Below are positions 49,220 through 60,200 of a DNA stretch of 64,000 nucleotides, one piece after another (position 1 is the first letter of the stretch; every line of letters starts with the position of its first letter). Below the pieces are notes generated by a model. It had not been told where the DNA came from and searched no databases. It saw only the letters and a program-made list of their open reading frames with translations. The stretch is from an uncultured Actinomycetes bacterium (GTDB lineage: Bacteria > Actinomycetota > Acidimicrobiia > Acidimicrobiales > Microtrichaceae), in NCBI GenBank assembly GCA_903925745.1, contig CAIYGQ010000146.1:1-64000 (forward strand), written 5' to 3'. Position numbers and translations under genes: made by a program.

Positions 49220-50221
49220 GTGCAGCCGCGATTCAGCGTGGTGGTCCCTGTCCGGGATCGGGCCGACGCCGTCGGACGCGTGGTCACCGGCGTCCTGACG
49301 CAGACCTTCGCGGACACCGAGGTGATCGTCGTCGACGACGGCTCGACCGACGAGACCGTGGCGGCCGTGCGGGCGGCCGGCGACGAGCGGGTGCGGGTGG
49401 TCCACCAGGAGCCGGCCGGGACCGCCGCCGCGCTCGCCTCAGGGCTCGATGCCGCTCGGGGGCGCTGGTCGGCGGTGGTCGACGTCGACACCGAGCTCAG
49501 CGCCGTGTGGCTGGCCCGTCTGGGGCGGCTCGTCGACTCGACGGGGGCGCGGTTCGCGACCTGCGGGGGCGAACAACGGCACCTGGACGGATCCACCACC
49601 CCGATCTCACCCCGGGCCGGATCGAGTGACCCTCTGGCGGGGGCCTGCCTGCGCAGCGGTGCGTTCGTGACCGAGACACCGCTGCTGCGCCACGCCGCCG
49701 ACCGGCTCCGGACCGACGAGCTGAACGCTCAGGCCAATCCGACCGCCGTGATCGGGGGCGAGGCGCTGCGGCGGGTCCTGGACGAGGACGCGGTCGTCGC
49801 CCGCACACCCGAACGCCTGGTCCGATGGTCCGAGCCCACGGCCATGCCGCCGGTCGACGGTGACGAGCTCCGGCTGGAGTGGGCCTTCCAGGCGCTCGAC
49901 GTGCTGGCCCGGAGCCCGATCCCGGACGCGGCGCTGCTGGCCCGCTACGCGACCATCGGTGGCGTGGCGGCCGCCCGGCTGCGGCGCCGGGCCGACTCAC
50001 GAATGTTGTTCCGCATCGCGTGCATGTCCCAGCCCGAGGTGCGTGAGCACTGGGGTCGGCTGATCGTGAGCTACGTGGCGCCGGTCAGCGACCGGGTCTG
50101 GAACCCGGAGACCCGACCGGCCGGTTCCGATCCGGAACCCGGGCCCGATCCGGAACCCGGTCCCGGGTGCGAGCCGGTGGTCGAGCCGACCGACGGGAAC
50201 GTGCCACCGCCCCATCACTGA
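49220..50221 (+). CDS. Glycosyltransferase family 2 protein with C-terminal DPEPGP repeats
   Basis: RFSVVVPVRDRADAVGRVVTGVLTQTFADTEVIVVDDGSTDETVAAVRAAGDERVRVV. Confidence 0.88.
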   Translation: MQPRFSVVVPVRDRADAVGRVVTGVLTQTFADTEVIVVDDGSTDETVAAVRAAGDERVRVVHQEPAGTAAALASGLDAARGRWSAVVDVDTELSAVWLARLGRLVDSTGARFATCGGEQRHLDGSTTPISPRAGSSDPLAGACLRSGAFVTETPLLRHAADRLRTDELNAQANPTAVIGGEALRRVLDEDAVVARTPERLVRWSEPTAMPPVDGDELRLEWAFQALDVLARSPIPDAALLARYATIGGVAAARLRRRADSRMLFRIACMSQPEVREHWGRLIVSYVAPVSDRVWNPETRPAGSDPEPGPDPEPGPGCEPVVEPTDGNVPPPHH

Positions 50222-50273
50222 CCGGGTCCGGGCCGATGGCCGTCACGACCGGGGCAGTCGCTAGCCTCGCAGC

Positions 50274-51026
50274 ATGTCCACCTCCACCGACCCCACTGCG
50301 ACGACCGGAGCCGCCGGCGCCCTCGAGGCCGTCAAGGTCTACGGCGAGGGCGACACCGAGGTCCGGGCCCTCGACGGGGTCAGCGTCAGCTTCGACCGGG
50401 GCCGCTTCACGGCGATCATGGGTCCGTCGGGATCCGGGAAGTCGACGCTCATGCACTGCCTGGCGGGCCTCGACCGACTGAGCTCGGGCCGCGTGTTCAT
50501 CGGGGACACGTTCCTGGACGAGCTCAACGACGCCAGGCTGACCGAGCTACGACGCGACAAGGTCGGCTTCGTCTTCCAGGCCTTCAACCTGATCCCCACG
50601 CTCAGCGCGGCCGAGAACATCACGCTCCCCATGGACCTGGCGGGCCGGAAGCCCGACCAGGGGTGGATGGACCAGATCATCGGCATCGTCGGACTGGCCG
50701 ACCGGCTGAGCCACCGGCCCTCCGAGCTCTCCGGCGGCCAGCAACAGCGCGTCGCCGTGGCCCGCGCGCTGGCCAGTCGGCCCGAGATCGTCTTCGCCGA
50801 CGAACCGACGGGCAACCTGGACTCCCGCTCGGGCCAGGAGGTCCTGGGCTTCATGCGGTACGCCGTGTCGGACCTGGGCCAGACCATCGTGATGGTCACC
50901 CACGACCCGAACGCAGCCGCGTACGCCGACCGGGTCGTGTTCCTGGCCGACGGCCGGATCGTGGACCAGATGGACCAGCCGAACGCCGAGCGGATCATCG
51001 ACTCCATGAAGCGCCTGGGCAGCTGA
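50274..51026 (+). CDS. ABC transporter ATP-binding protein (MacB/LolD-type)
   Basis: IMGPSGSGKSTLMHCLAGLDRLSSG...LSGGQQQRVAVARALASRPEIVFADEPTGNLDS. Confidence 0.96.
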   Translation: MSTSTDPTATTGAAGALEAVKVYGEGDTEVRALDGVSVSFDRGRFTAIMGPSGSGKSTLMHCLAGLDRLSSGRVFIGDTFLDELNDARLTELRRDKVGFVFQAFNLIPTLSAAENITLPMDLAGRKPDQGWMDQIIGIVGLADRLSHRPSELSGGQQQRVAVARALASRPEIVFADEPTGNLDSRSGQEVLGFMRYAVSDLGQTIVMVTHDPNAAAYADRVVFLADGRIVDQMDQPNAERIIDSMKRLGS

Positions 51027-51031
51027 GCCGC

Positions 51032-53683
51032 GTGTTCCGGATCGCCCTCAAGGACCTGTTCGCACGAAAGCGCCGGCTGGTCACGACCGGCATCGCGGTC
51101 GTCCTCGGGATCGCGTTCCTGACCGGGACGCAGCTCCTGTCGGTCACGCTCAGCGACTCCATCAAGTCGCTCGTCGGCGACGTCTACTCGGGCTTCGACT
51201 CGGTGGTCCGCTCCCCCCGGACCCAGGAGACGCCGTTCGGACAGCCGATCAGGACGCTGGTTCCCGACTCACTGGTCGACGAGGTCGCCGGCGTCGACGG
51301 CGTGCGGGCCGCCGCCGGGGTGGTCGAGTCGCCGGGACCCCAGGTCGTGGGCGACGACGGCAAGGTGCTCGGTGGTGGCTTCGGTCCACCGACGCTCGTC
51401 TACAACTGGATCGACGACGACGCGCTCCGGATCGGCGTCCTTCGCGACGGACGGGCGCCGGGCGCCGACACCGAGGTGGTGATCGACTTCCGGACCGCCG
51501 AGACCCTCGGGAAGCAGCTCGGCGACCAGGTCGACATCGCCACCACCCAGGACGGAGTCCGCGCGTACACCCTCGTGGGCATCAGCGGACTGGGGGACGA
51601 CGGCTCGCAGTCCACCGGCGCCCGGCCGCTGCTGTTCACCACCGCCGAGGCGCAGCGGCTCGTCAACCAACCGGACCAGTTCAACTACGTGGTGGCGGGC
51701 GCCACCGATGGCGAGACGCAGGACCAACTGGCCGGCCGACTGAGCCAGGCGCTCCCCGAGTGGCAGGTGCTGACCGGTGCGGCGTTCACCGCCGAGAGCC
51801 AGGAGCAGATCTCACAGTTCGTCGGAATCCTCGAGATCTTCGTCTCCGTGTTCGGCTGGGTCGCGCTGTTCGTGGCGATCTTCATCATCTACAACACGTT
51901 CTCGATCATCATCACGCAACGGACCCGGGAGACCGCCCTGCTCCGGGCGGTCGGCGCGACCCGACGACAGGTGGTGGTGGCCACGCTGGTCGAGGCGGTC
52001 GTGGTCGGACTGATCGCCGCCGTCCTGGGCCTCCTGGCCGGACTCGCACTCGCCGCCCTGTTGCTGGTCCTGCTCAGCGGGTTCTTCACGATCGCCTCGA
52101 CGACACCCGGACTCACCCCGGGCGTCGTCCTGCTCGCCGTCGGGATCGGCGTCGGGGTGACGGTGCTCTCGGCGGTGATCCCCGCCATCCGCTCCTCCAA
52201 GATCCCTCCGGTGGCGGCCATCGGCGAGGTGTCGCTCGACCGCTCCGGGATCTCCACGTCCCGGAAGGTGTGGGGTGCGCTGCTCATCATCGGTGGGATC
52301 GCGCTGATCGGAACGGGACTCGCCCAGGTCGGACCCAACCCACTGTTCCAGGTGGGTGGTGGCGCCGTCGCCATCCTGATCTCGGTCGCTGTGATCCTGG
52401 GGCCGCTGCTCGCCGCCCCGGTCAGTCGGGTGCTCTCGGCGCCGTTCGCCGCCGGTGGTCGGGTCGCCGGGCGACTCGCCGGGGAGAACGCGGCGCGCAG
52501 CCCCAAGCGCACGGCGGCGACGGCGGCCGCGCTGACGATCGGGGTCACCCTCGTCACCCTGATCGCCGTGGTGGCCTCGTCGATCAAGGCCTCGGCGGAC
52601 GACGCCATCAACCAGTCGGTCCGGGCCGACTTCGTGGTGGCGACCGCCTCGCTCACGTCGTTCGGCGCGATCCCACCGGGTTCCGCCGAGGCGATCCGGG
52701 ACACCCCCGGGGTCGCAGAGGTGAGTCCGGTCCGCTTCACGCTGCTCCGGCTGCTCGACCCGGTCGGGGTGGCCGAGGCGTCCAGCACGCCGACGACCAC
52801 GGTGCCCGCGGGCCAGCTCGGCGCCCCGCCCGATGCACCGGTGGGTCAGGACGACTTCGCGCTCGGGATCGACCCCGCCACCTGGTTCGACGTCGTCGAC
52901 GCCGGCGAGCTCCAGGGGTCCCCCGCCGACCTGGTGGCCGGAACGATGGCGGTCGACAGGAAGTACGCCTCGGACCGGGGCTGGCGGCTCGGCGACCGGA
53001 TCCCCGTGTACTTCGTGGCCACCGGGGTGCAGCAGATCGAGGTGGCGGTCATCTACGACCAACCGCTCGGTCAGGCGGGCATCTGGTTGCCGCTGTCGAC
53101 CTTCGAGCCGAACACCCTCCCGCTGTTCAACGTGGACAACCAGATCTTCGTCACCACCGAGCCGGGCGCCGACACCGCCCAGGTGCAGCGTGACCTGGAC
53201 GCCCGCTTCGCCGACCTGCCGACCGTGCAGGTCCAGGACCTGCAGGAGTACGTCGAGTCGCAGACCGGGCCGATCAACGTGTTCCTGGGCATCGTCTACG
53301 GACTGCTGGGCCTGGCGATCGTCATCGCGCTGATCGGCATCGCCAACACCCTGTCGCTGTCGGTGCTCGAGCGGACCCGGGAGCTGGGCCTGCTCCGCGC
53401 CGTCGGCATGACCCAGCGCCAGTTGAAGCGCACGATCCGCATCGAGGCCGGCATCATCGCGATCTTCGGGACGCTCATGGGGCTGGTCATCGGCATCCTG
53501 TTCGCCATCGCCCTCACGGTCGCGATCGCCGCCGACAACCCCGGCGTGCTGCAGTTCCGCCTGCCGGTGGTCCAGCTCCTCGTGATCGTCGTCGTGGCGG
53601 CCGGTGCGGGCGTGGTGGCCGCCCTGCTGCCGGCCCGACGGGCGGCACGCATGGACGTGCTCGAGGCGGTCTCGTCCACGTGA
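51032..53683 (+). CDS. ABC transporter permease (FtsX/MacB-like)
   Basis: FRIALKDLFARKRRLVTTGIAVVLGIAFLTGTQLLSVTL; two FtsX segments (RTRETALLRAVGATRRQVV; RTRELGLLRAVGMTQRQLKRTIRIEA); GTG 51032. Confidence 0.95.
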   Translation: MFRIALKDLFARKRRLVTTGIAVVLGIAFLTGTQLLSVTLSDSIKSLVGDVYSGFDSVVRSPRTQETPFGQPIRTLVPDSLVDEVAGVDGVRAAAGVVESPGPQVVGDDGKVLGGGFGPPTLVYNWIDDDALRIGVLRDGRAPGADTEVVIDFRTAETLGKQLGDQVDIATTQDGVRAYTLVGISGLGDDGSQSTGARPLLFTTAEAQRLVNQPDQFNYVVAGATDGETQDQLAGRLSQALPEWQVLTGAAFTAESQEQISQFVGILEIFVSVFGWVALFVAIFIIYNTFSIIITQRTRETALLRAVGATRRQVVVATLVEAVVVGLIAAVLGLLAGLALAALLLVLLSGFFTIASTTPGLTPGVVLLAVGIGVGVTVLSAVIPAIRSSKIPPVAAIGEVSLDRSGISTSRKVWGALLIIGGIALIGTGLAQVGPNPLFQVGGGAVAILISVAVILGPLLAAPVSRVLSAPFAAGGRVAGRLAGENAARSPKRTAATAAALTIGVTLVTLIAVVASSIKASADDAINQSVRADFVVATASLTSFGAIPPGSAEAIRDTPGVAEVSPVRFTLLRLLDPVGVAEASSTPTTTVPAGQLGAPPDAPVGQDDFALGIDPATWFDVVDAGELQGSPADLVAGTMAVDRKYASDRGWRLGDRIPVYFVATGVQQIEVAVIYDQPLGQAGIWLPLSTFEPNTLPLFNVDNQIFVTTEPGADTAQVQRDLDARFADLPTVQVQDLQEYVESQTGPINVFLGIVYGLLGLAIVIALIGIANTLSLSVLERTRELGLLRAVGMTQRQLKRTIRIEAGIIAIFGTLMGLVIGILFAIALTVAIAADNPGVLQFRLPVVQLLVIVVVAAGAGVVAALLPARRAARMDVLEAVSST

Positions 53684-54069
53684 GCCTGGACCCTGCGGCC
53701 CCGGGCGATGGGGTCCTCGAGTTCCTGCGGGAGCGGCACCTGGCGACGCTCACGACGCTGCGCGCCGACGGCTCGCCCCACGTGGTGCCCGTCGGCTTCG
53801 GCTACGACCCCGACGAACGGCTGGTGCGCATCATCACCATCGACGGCTCACAGAAGGTGGCCAACGCGACACGAGGCGGTCGGGCGGCGGTGTCCCAGGT
53901 GGACGGCGGCCGCTGGCTGACGCTGGAGGGCGAGATCACCACCACCGACGATCCGGCACGGGTGGCGGCCGCCGAGGCGGCCTACGGGGAGCGCTACGGC
54001 ACCCCGGGTGAGCGGGCCGATCGGGTCGCACTGGAGATCCGGGTCGACCGGATCCTCGGCCGGGCCTGA
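53680..54069 (+). CDS. PPOX class F420-dependent/pyridoxamine 5'-phosphate oxidase-like protein
   Basis: VLEFLRERHLATLTTLRADGSPHVVPVGFGYDPDERLVRIITIDGSQKVANATRGGRAAVSQVDGGRWLTLEGEI. Confidence 0.9.
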   Translation: MSLDPAAPGDGVLEFLRERHLATLTTLRADGSPHVVPVGFGYDPDERLVRIITIDGSQKVANATRGGRAAVSQVDGGRWLTLEGEITTTDDPARVAAAEAAYGERYGTPGERADRVALEIRVDRILGRA

Positions 54070-54075
54070 ACCGGC

Positions 54076-54420
54076 TCAGCCGTCGAGCCGGGCGACCGCG
54101 GCCCTGGCCCGGCGGGTGCCGACCAGCTGCCCTCCGACGGAACCGAGGACGGCCACCAGCAGGCCGATGGTGCCGATCGGCGGGTCGATCCCACCGGCCA
54201 GGATCACCAGTCCCCCCAGGATCGAGATCGCCCCGCCGACCCCGACGGCGCCGGCGAGCTCCTGGTGGGCCTCGGTCCAGGCCTCAGGAGAGGTCCGGGC
54301 CCACGCGGCGCGGATGCCCCAGATGCTGCCGTACTTCAGCTGGCGCTGCGATCCCCTCCAGGCCAGCCAGAGCCAGGACGCACCGATGCCGATCCACAGG
54401 GAGCCGATGACGACGGTCAC
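54076..54420 (-). CDS. Small membrane protein, unknown function
   Basis: Two or more hydrophobic segments, coding-like composition, abuts neighbours. Confidence 0.6.
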   Translation of the reverse strand: MTVVIGSLWIGIGASWLWLAWRGSQRQLKYGSIWGIRAAWARTSPEAWTEAHQELAGAVGVGGAISILGGLVILAGGIDPPIGTIGLLVAVLGSVGGQLVGTRRARAAVARLDG

Positions 54421-54423
54421 GAC

Positions 54424-54810
54424 TCAGACCTCGACCACACGGATGTCGGCGGCGGTCCAGTAGGCGCGCATGTCGGTGATCAGTCCGTCCTCTCCGAAGG
54501 TGAACACATCGATGATGTCGACCTCGTAGACCGACCCGGCGATGTGGGACCGGGCCCGAAGCGGCACGGCGGCCCACTGTCCGACCGCCCGCACCGGGCC
54601 CGTGGCCCGCAACTCCATCGAGTCGAGCGAGGCGTGCGTCGTGGCGAAGAACGCGCGCACGGCGTCACGCCCGTGGTGCTCGGGGGCGTCGACCGGGTCG
54701 GCGAGCACGGCGTCGGGGGCGAACAACGCGGCGATGGCCTCGACGTCACCCGCCGTGTGCGCCTCGGTGTAGCGCCGGACGGTCTCGGTCATCTCATCGG
54801 GTGTCGGCAT
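54424..54810 (-). CDS. SnoaL/NTF2-like (nuclear transport factor 2 fold) protein
   Basis: MTETVRRYTEAHTAGDVEAIAALFAPDAVLADPVDAPEHHGRDAVRAFF; ATG 54810. Confidence 0.88.
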   Translation of the reverse strand: MPTPDEMTETVRRYTEAHTAGDVEAIAALFAPDAVLADPVDAPEHHGRDAVRAFFATTHASLDSMELRATGPVRAVGQWAAVPLRARSHIAGSVYEVDIIDVFTFGEDGLITDMRAYWTAADIRVVEV

Positions 54811-54854
54811 CGCCGCATGGTAGACGGCACCCGGTTGGGGAAGGAGCGGGGTGG

Positions 54855-55496
54855 TCAGGCCGACGCCGCAGCGGTGATCTCCTCGACGGAGGCACCGCCG
54901 GGCCAGCGCTCCACGACCTGGCCGTCGCGGATCATGAGCAGGTACGGCTGCGCCGGCACCCCGAAGGCGTTCCACGCGTCGGTGTCCTCGGCCCACAGGA
55001 GCGGGAAGCTGCGTACTGCCGTGTCGGTCCGGAACTCCCGGGCCGCCCCCAGGTCGTCGAGCGCGCCGACGCCGACGACACGGAGTCCGTTCGGCGGCTG
55101 CTGGGCGAGGTCCTCCAGCACCGGCGCCTCCGACCGGCACGTCGAGCAGAACGGGGCCCAGAAGAACGCCAGCACCGGCGTGCCCGGGGGTGCGCTCAAC
55201 GCGTCGGCCAGGGCGACCTCGCCACCGGCGGTCAGGTCCTCCATCCGGATGTCGGTCAGGTCCACACCGTCCACCGGTCCCGACGTGGCGGGCACGGTGG
55301 ACGGGACGCCCGCATCGATCCCGGCGGCGTCCGACGGTTCCGTCGGGGCCGGGGTCGACCCGGCAGCGCCCGAGGCGGAACCGGGATCCCCAGCGCCGCC
55401 GCACGCCGCGGCCAGCAGGCCGATCGAGGCGATGCCCACCGCCGCCAGTCGACGGGCGCTCGTGAACCGGACGGTGGGTGGGGCCTGGACTCGCAC
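54855..55496 (-). CDS. TlpA/ResA-like thioredoxin-fold lipoprotein
   Basis: Lipobox LLAAACG; TPVLAFFWAPFCSTCRSEAPVLEDLA (CSTC); GTG 55496. Confidence 0.85.
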   Translation of the reverse strand: MRVQAPPTVRFTSARRLAAVGIASIGLLAAACGGAGDPGSASGAAGSTPAPTEPSDAAGIDAGVPSTVPATSGPVDGVDLTDIRMEDLTAGGEVALADALSAPPGTPVLAFFWAPFCSTCRSEAPVLEDLAQQPPNGLRVVGVGALDDLGAAREFRTDTAVRSFPLLWAEDTDAWNAFGVPAQPYLLMIRDGQVVERWPGGASVEEITAAASA

Positions 55497-55504
55497 GTGG
55501 AGAG

Positions 55505-56305
55505 TCAACCACGCACCGGGTCGGGCTGGCAGCGCGGGCACCAGTAGGCCACCCGGGCCAGGGTCCCACCGACCCGGGAGCGGACCGGGGTTCCGCAGCG
55601 TCGACACGGCTCTCCCCGACGCCCGTACACGGCGAGTCCCCCGGGCACCGTGGTCCGCCGGCCGGGGCCCAGGTTGGCGCGGAGCTGTCGGCCCGCCCGC
55701 TCGACGAGACGCCGGCGGGTCCCGGCGTCCACCTGCTCCAGTGGGGTCCACGGGTGGACGTGTTCGGCCCAGCAGACCTCGGATCGGTAGACGTTGCCGA
55801 CACCGCACGCCACCCGCTGGTCCAGGAGCACGTCACCGATCGGCGTGTCACCCCGGATCCCCGACATCCGCTCGACGCAGGACTCGACCACCTCGGGCGC
55901 CGCCGAGTCGTCCAGGCAGAGGTCCGGGCCGAGGTGCGACAGCGGACCGACCGATCCGGACAGACGGTCCGTGGCAACGAGTTCGACGATCGGCGCCGAG
56001 AAGCAGAGCGCATCCCAGTCCGCCACGCCGACCCGGGCCCGCAGCAGGTGGCGCGGCCTGCGCCAACGCTCGCCCGGCCGGGCCAGGTGCCACGACCCGG
56101 TCATCCGCAGGTGGGTGCGGAGACTCAGGCCCCCGTCGAAGTCGACCAGCAGGTGCTTGCCGACGGCCCGGACGGCCGTGACGGTCTCACCGGGGACGGG
56201 CACCGGTACCGCTGATCGCGGCACCTCGACCGCGACGACCGGTCGGCCCACGAGCGCCGGGCGGAGCCGGTCGGCGGTCCGGTGGAGGGTGTCGCCTTCG
56301 GGCAC
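55505..56305 (-). CDS. Fpg/Nei family DNA glycosylase (Nei2-like)
   Basis: MPEGDTLHRTADRLRPALVG; H2TH region; C-terminal zinc finger CRRCGTPVRSRVGGTLARVAYWCPRCQ. Confidence 0.93.
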   Translation of the reverse strand: MPEGDTLHRTADRLRPALVGRPVVAVEVPRSAVPVPVPGETVTAVRAVGKHLLVDFDGGLSLRTHLRMTGSWHLARPGERWRRPRHLLRARVGVADWDALCFSAPIVELVATDRLSGSVGPLSHLGPDLCLDDSAAPEVVESCVERMSGIRGDTPIGDVLLDQRVACGVGNVYRSEVCWAEHVHPWTPLEQVDAGTRRRLVERAGRQLRANLGPGRRTTVPGGLAVYGRRGEPCRRCGTPVRSRVGGTLARVAYWCPRCQPDPVRG

Positions 56306-56320
56306 GCCGGTCCGCGCCGC

Positions 56321-57163
56321 CTACTTCTGGAGCGCCCCGGCGTCGACCGGGATCGTCGACCCGGTCACGTACCGGGCCTCGTCGGAGGCCAGGAACATCA
56401 CGACGCTCGTGACGTCGTCGGGCTCGATCCAGGGGACATCCATCGGCTGCATCTCACGCAGGAACTCCGCGGCCTCGTCGACGCCGGGATCGGGCAGGTC
56501 CATGCGGACGAGCTTGGGGAACACGTCGTTGAGGATCATGGGTGTGCCCACCGAGGTCGGGTGCACGCTGTTGACCCGGATCTGGTTCGGCGCCAGTTCG
56601 AGCGCCAGCGACCGCATGAGCCCGACGACTCCGTGCTTCGCCGCGTTGTACGCAGGCGCCCCGTAGAACCCCTTGAGACCGGCCGTCGACGAGGTGATGA
56701 CCACCGCGCCGCCCTCATTGCGCTCGACCATCGTCCGGATGCCCGCCTTGACCGTGTGGAACACCCCCGTCAGGTTGACGTCGATCGTCTCGTTCCAGCT
56801 GTCGGTGGACACGAACTGCACCGGCATCGGGGCGTAGGTGCCCGCGTTGGCGAGCACGACGTCGATCCGACCGAACCGCTCCAGGCCGGCCCGGGCGACG
56901 CGCTTGACGGCGTCCCAGTCGCGGGCGTCGGCCACCTCGGCGTGCATCGCCCCCCCGGCCTGCTCGACGAGGCGCACCGTCTCGGCCAGGTCGTCCTCGG
57001 TCGCCAGCGGGTACGGGGCGTGCTCCAGGTCGTGGCACAGGTCGAAGCCGACGATGTGCGCACCCTCCTCCGCGAAGCGGACCGCGTGGTTGCGGCCCTG
57101 TCCCCGGGCGACGCCGGAGATGAACACCACCCGGTCCTCGAAACGACGGTTGCGGTCGGTCAT
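56321..57163 (-). CDS. Mycofactocin-coupled-type SDR family oxidoreductase
   Basis: DRVVFISGVARGQGRNHAVRFAEEGAHIVGFDLCHDLEHAPYPLATEDDLAETVRLVEQAGG...TSSTAGLKGFYGAPAYNAAKHGVVGLMRSLALELAPNQIRVNSVHPTSVGTPMI. Confidence 0.88.
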   Translation of the reverse strand: MTDRNRRFEDRVVFISGVARGQGRNHAVRFAEEGAHIVGFDLCHDLEHAPYPLATEDDLAETVRLVEQAGGAMHAEVADARDWDAVKRVARAGLERFGRIDVVLANAGTYAPMPVQFVSTDSWNETIDVNLTGVFHTVKAGIRTMVERNEGGAVVITSSTAGLKGFYGAPAYNAAKHGVVGLMRSLALELAPNQIRVNSVHPTSVGTPMILNDVFPKLVRMDLPDPGVDEAAEFLREMQPMDVPWIEPDDVTSVVMFLASDEARYVTGSTIPVDAGALQK

Positions 57164-57200
57164 CCCTCCGACGGTATCCGCTGGCCGGGTCGGCGGCCGA

Positions 57201-57243
57201 GGCGACGGTTCACGATCCGAGCGACGGCGTCACGATCCGAACG
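57201..57243. repeat. About 20-bp x2 tandem repeat at the 3' end of the Lhr-like gene, including its stop codon
   Basis: ggcgacggttcacgatccga / gcgacggcgtcacgatccga / acgac. Confidence 0.8.
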
Positions 57244-60200
57244 ACAGGCCGGCGTAGCCGTCGACGAAGCCGGCCCCGCGGAGGGCCTCCGCCCACGGGG
57301 ACCCGGTCGCCGGGAGTCCGTCGACCGTCTCGAGTCGCAGCCGACCGAGCCGGCCGGATCGCACGAGCCCGGTGAGCGCGTCCGCCCACACCGCCGGAGC
57401 GACCGTCGGATCGGCGGGATCGTCGAGGACGAGCAACCGTCGACCACCGCGCTCGACGAAGACCCGGAGCGCACCGTCGACGAGGACCACCCAGGCCCCC
57501 ACCGAACGGGACGGCCCCCGGCGGTCCCCCGGAGGCTGCCCCTCGATGCGGGGCCACGGGAGCGCCGCCCCGTAGGGCTGGGCCGGATCGACCGCGGACA
57601 GGGCGAGCACCTCGGGTCGACGCCGGTCGGGTGCCGGCATCCCCCGGAGCAGGTCGACGGCGCCGGGGAGCGCGAACTGGGCGGCCCCGAGCCCCTCCAC
57701 GAAGTAGCCGCGCCGTACCTGCCCCCGCTCCTCCAGCGTCCGCAGGACCGGGTAGACACCGGCGAACCCGCCCGTCACCCCCTCGGCGAGCGGCATCTCC
57801 CGGGTGACGATCCCGTAGCGCTCCAGCAACTGCGTCGCCCGCACGAGCGCCCGCTCGGTCGCGTTCGGTACGGGCTCGAGGAGCGGCGCCGTGAGCGACC
57901 AGCGGCCGGCGCCGGCGGGCGGGCCCTCCCGGCGGATGCTCCGGAGCGACGGACCGATCCGACCCGACGGAGCGGGGCGACGCCGCCGCGGCGTGCCCGC
58001 GACGCGGGCCCGCAGCGCCACGAGTGAGTCGTTGGTGACCTCTCCGTTCCACACCAGGTCCCAGAGCGCCTCGAGCACCTCGTCCTGGGTGGCCGAGCCG
58101 ACCGCGGACGTGGCTGCGGCCAACAGATCGGGGAAGAACGACGCCCCCCGGAGCGACAGCTCGTCGCGGATCGCCGCGTGCAGCCCGCGGTCGGGACCGC
58201 CGATGGGGTCGGCCGGCGCGTCGACGAGCGATGCGGCCTGGTCGCGCCACACCAGCCGGACCCGACCGTCACTCGCCCCCAGCGCCCCGGCACCGATCCA
58301 GACGAGCGACCCGCTGGCACACCACTCGTCGAGCGTCGCGCCGACGGGCCCACCGGAACGGACCGCGAGGACCTCCGACTCGAGCAGCGAGGCCGGGATC
58401 GCCGCACCCTGGAGCGCGCCCACGGCGTCCGCGAGCGCCGCCGTGCCGCGTCCGCCGACGCCCTGCCACCGGGGCAGGAAGGCGCCGAGCGCGGTCCCCT
58501 CGAGGGGGGCGGCCTGGTCGCGCAGGGCGGCCAGCGACCGACGCCGGATCCTCCGGAGCACGTCGACGTCACACCACTCCGGCACCGCCAACCCCGGGGT
58601 GAAGTCACCGTCCACCACCCGACGCCGGTCCCGCAGGTCCCGGAGCACCAGGTCGACGACCTCGTTGCGTACGCCCAGCCGGTCGGCCACCTGGGCCGTG
58701 GTGAAGGGGCCGTGGGTCCGTGCGTGGCGTTCGACCAGGTCGGCCAGCGCGGTCGGTACGTCGGCCACGTCGACGGCAGGGAGGCCGGCCGGGACGACCA
58801 CACCCAGCGCGTCGCGCAGCCGACCGGCATCCGAGGCCGCCGCCACCTGCGCGACCCCACCGATGGTGACGACGATCGCCCGGCGCTGGTCGACCAGGTC
58901 GGCGACCCACCCGTCGACGGTGGCCTGGTCGACGGTCGTGCGGGCCGTCAGGTCGTCCAGCGGGACCGGTCCCACGGTGCGCACCAGGTCGGCGAGGTCC
59001 TCCTCGTCCCGGACGCGACGGTCCTCGGCCAACCACTGCAGCTCGGCGTCGACCTGCGCCACGACCTCGGCGTCGAGCAGATCCCGCAGCTCCTCGGTGC
59101 CGAGCAGGTCCCGGAGCAGCTCGCGGTCCAGGGTGAGCGCCGCCGCTCGCCGCTCGGCCAGCGGGGCGTCCCCGGAGTACATGAACAACGACACCCACCC
59201 GAACAGCAGCGACCGGGCGAAGGGCGACGGCACGGCGGTCTCGACCGGTACGACCCGGATGGTCCGGGAGCGGACCTCACCCAGCACCCGCCGCAGCGCG
59301 GCCAGGTCGTAGGTGTCGGCGCAGCACTCCCTCGTCGCCTCCAACAGGATCGGGAACGACGGGTAGCGGGATGCGACAGCGAGCAGGTCGCCGGCACGTT
59401 GGCGCTGCTGCCACAGGGGTGTGCGCCGGTCGGGTCGACGACGCGGGAGCAGGAGCGCCCGGGCGGCGCACTCCCGGAACCTCGCCGCGAACACACCGGT
59501 CGTGGGCAGGACGGCCAGCAGCTCCGCCTCGACCTCGTCGGGATCGGGGCACAACAGGTCGACGGGCACCTCGGATGCGGCCTCGGGGAGCCGCACCACG
59601 ATGCCGTCGTCCCCACACAGGACCTCGACGGCGAGCGCGTCGCCACCGAGGTCGTCGAAGTGGGCGGCGAGCCGGGACTGCAGCACGGTGGCCCACGGGG
59701 CGTGGACGCGGGCACCGAACGGCGAGTGCAGGCAGATCCGCCAGTCGCCGAGCTCGTCGCGGAAGCGTTCGACCACGACCGTCCGGTCGTCGGGCACGAC
59801 CCCGGTGGAGTCGGCCTGCTCCTGCAGGTAGGCGACGACGTTGGTGGCGGCCCGCTCGTCGAGGGCGCCGCCGGCGACCAACGACGCCACCGCCTCGTCG
59901 GTGTCGAGCGACCGGACGCGCCGGATGAACCCGCCCACCGCCCGCCCGAGTTCGGCGGCGCGGCCCGGACCGTCACCGTGCCAGAACGGCATCCGCCCCG
60001 GCCGACCGGGGGCGGGGACGACGACGACCCGCTCGTGGGTGATGTCCTCGATCCGCCACGAGGACGCACCCAGCAGGAACACCTCGCCGACGCGCGACTC
60101 GTGCACCATCTCCTCGTCCAGCTCGCCGACGCGGGTGCCGTCGGGCAGGAACACCCCGTACAGCCCGCGGTCCGGGATCGTGCCACCGGAGGTGACCGCG

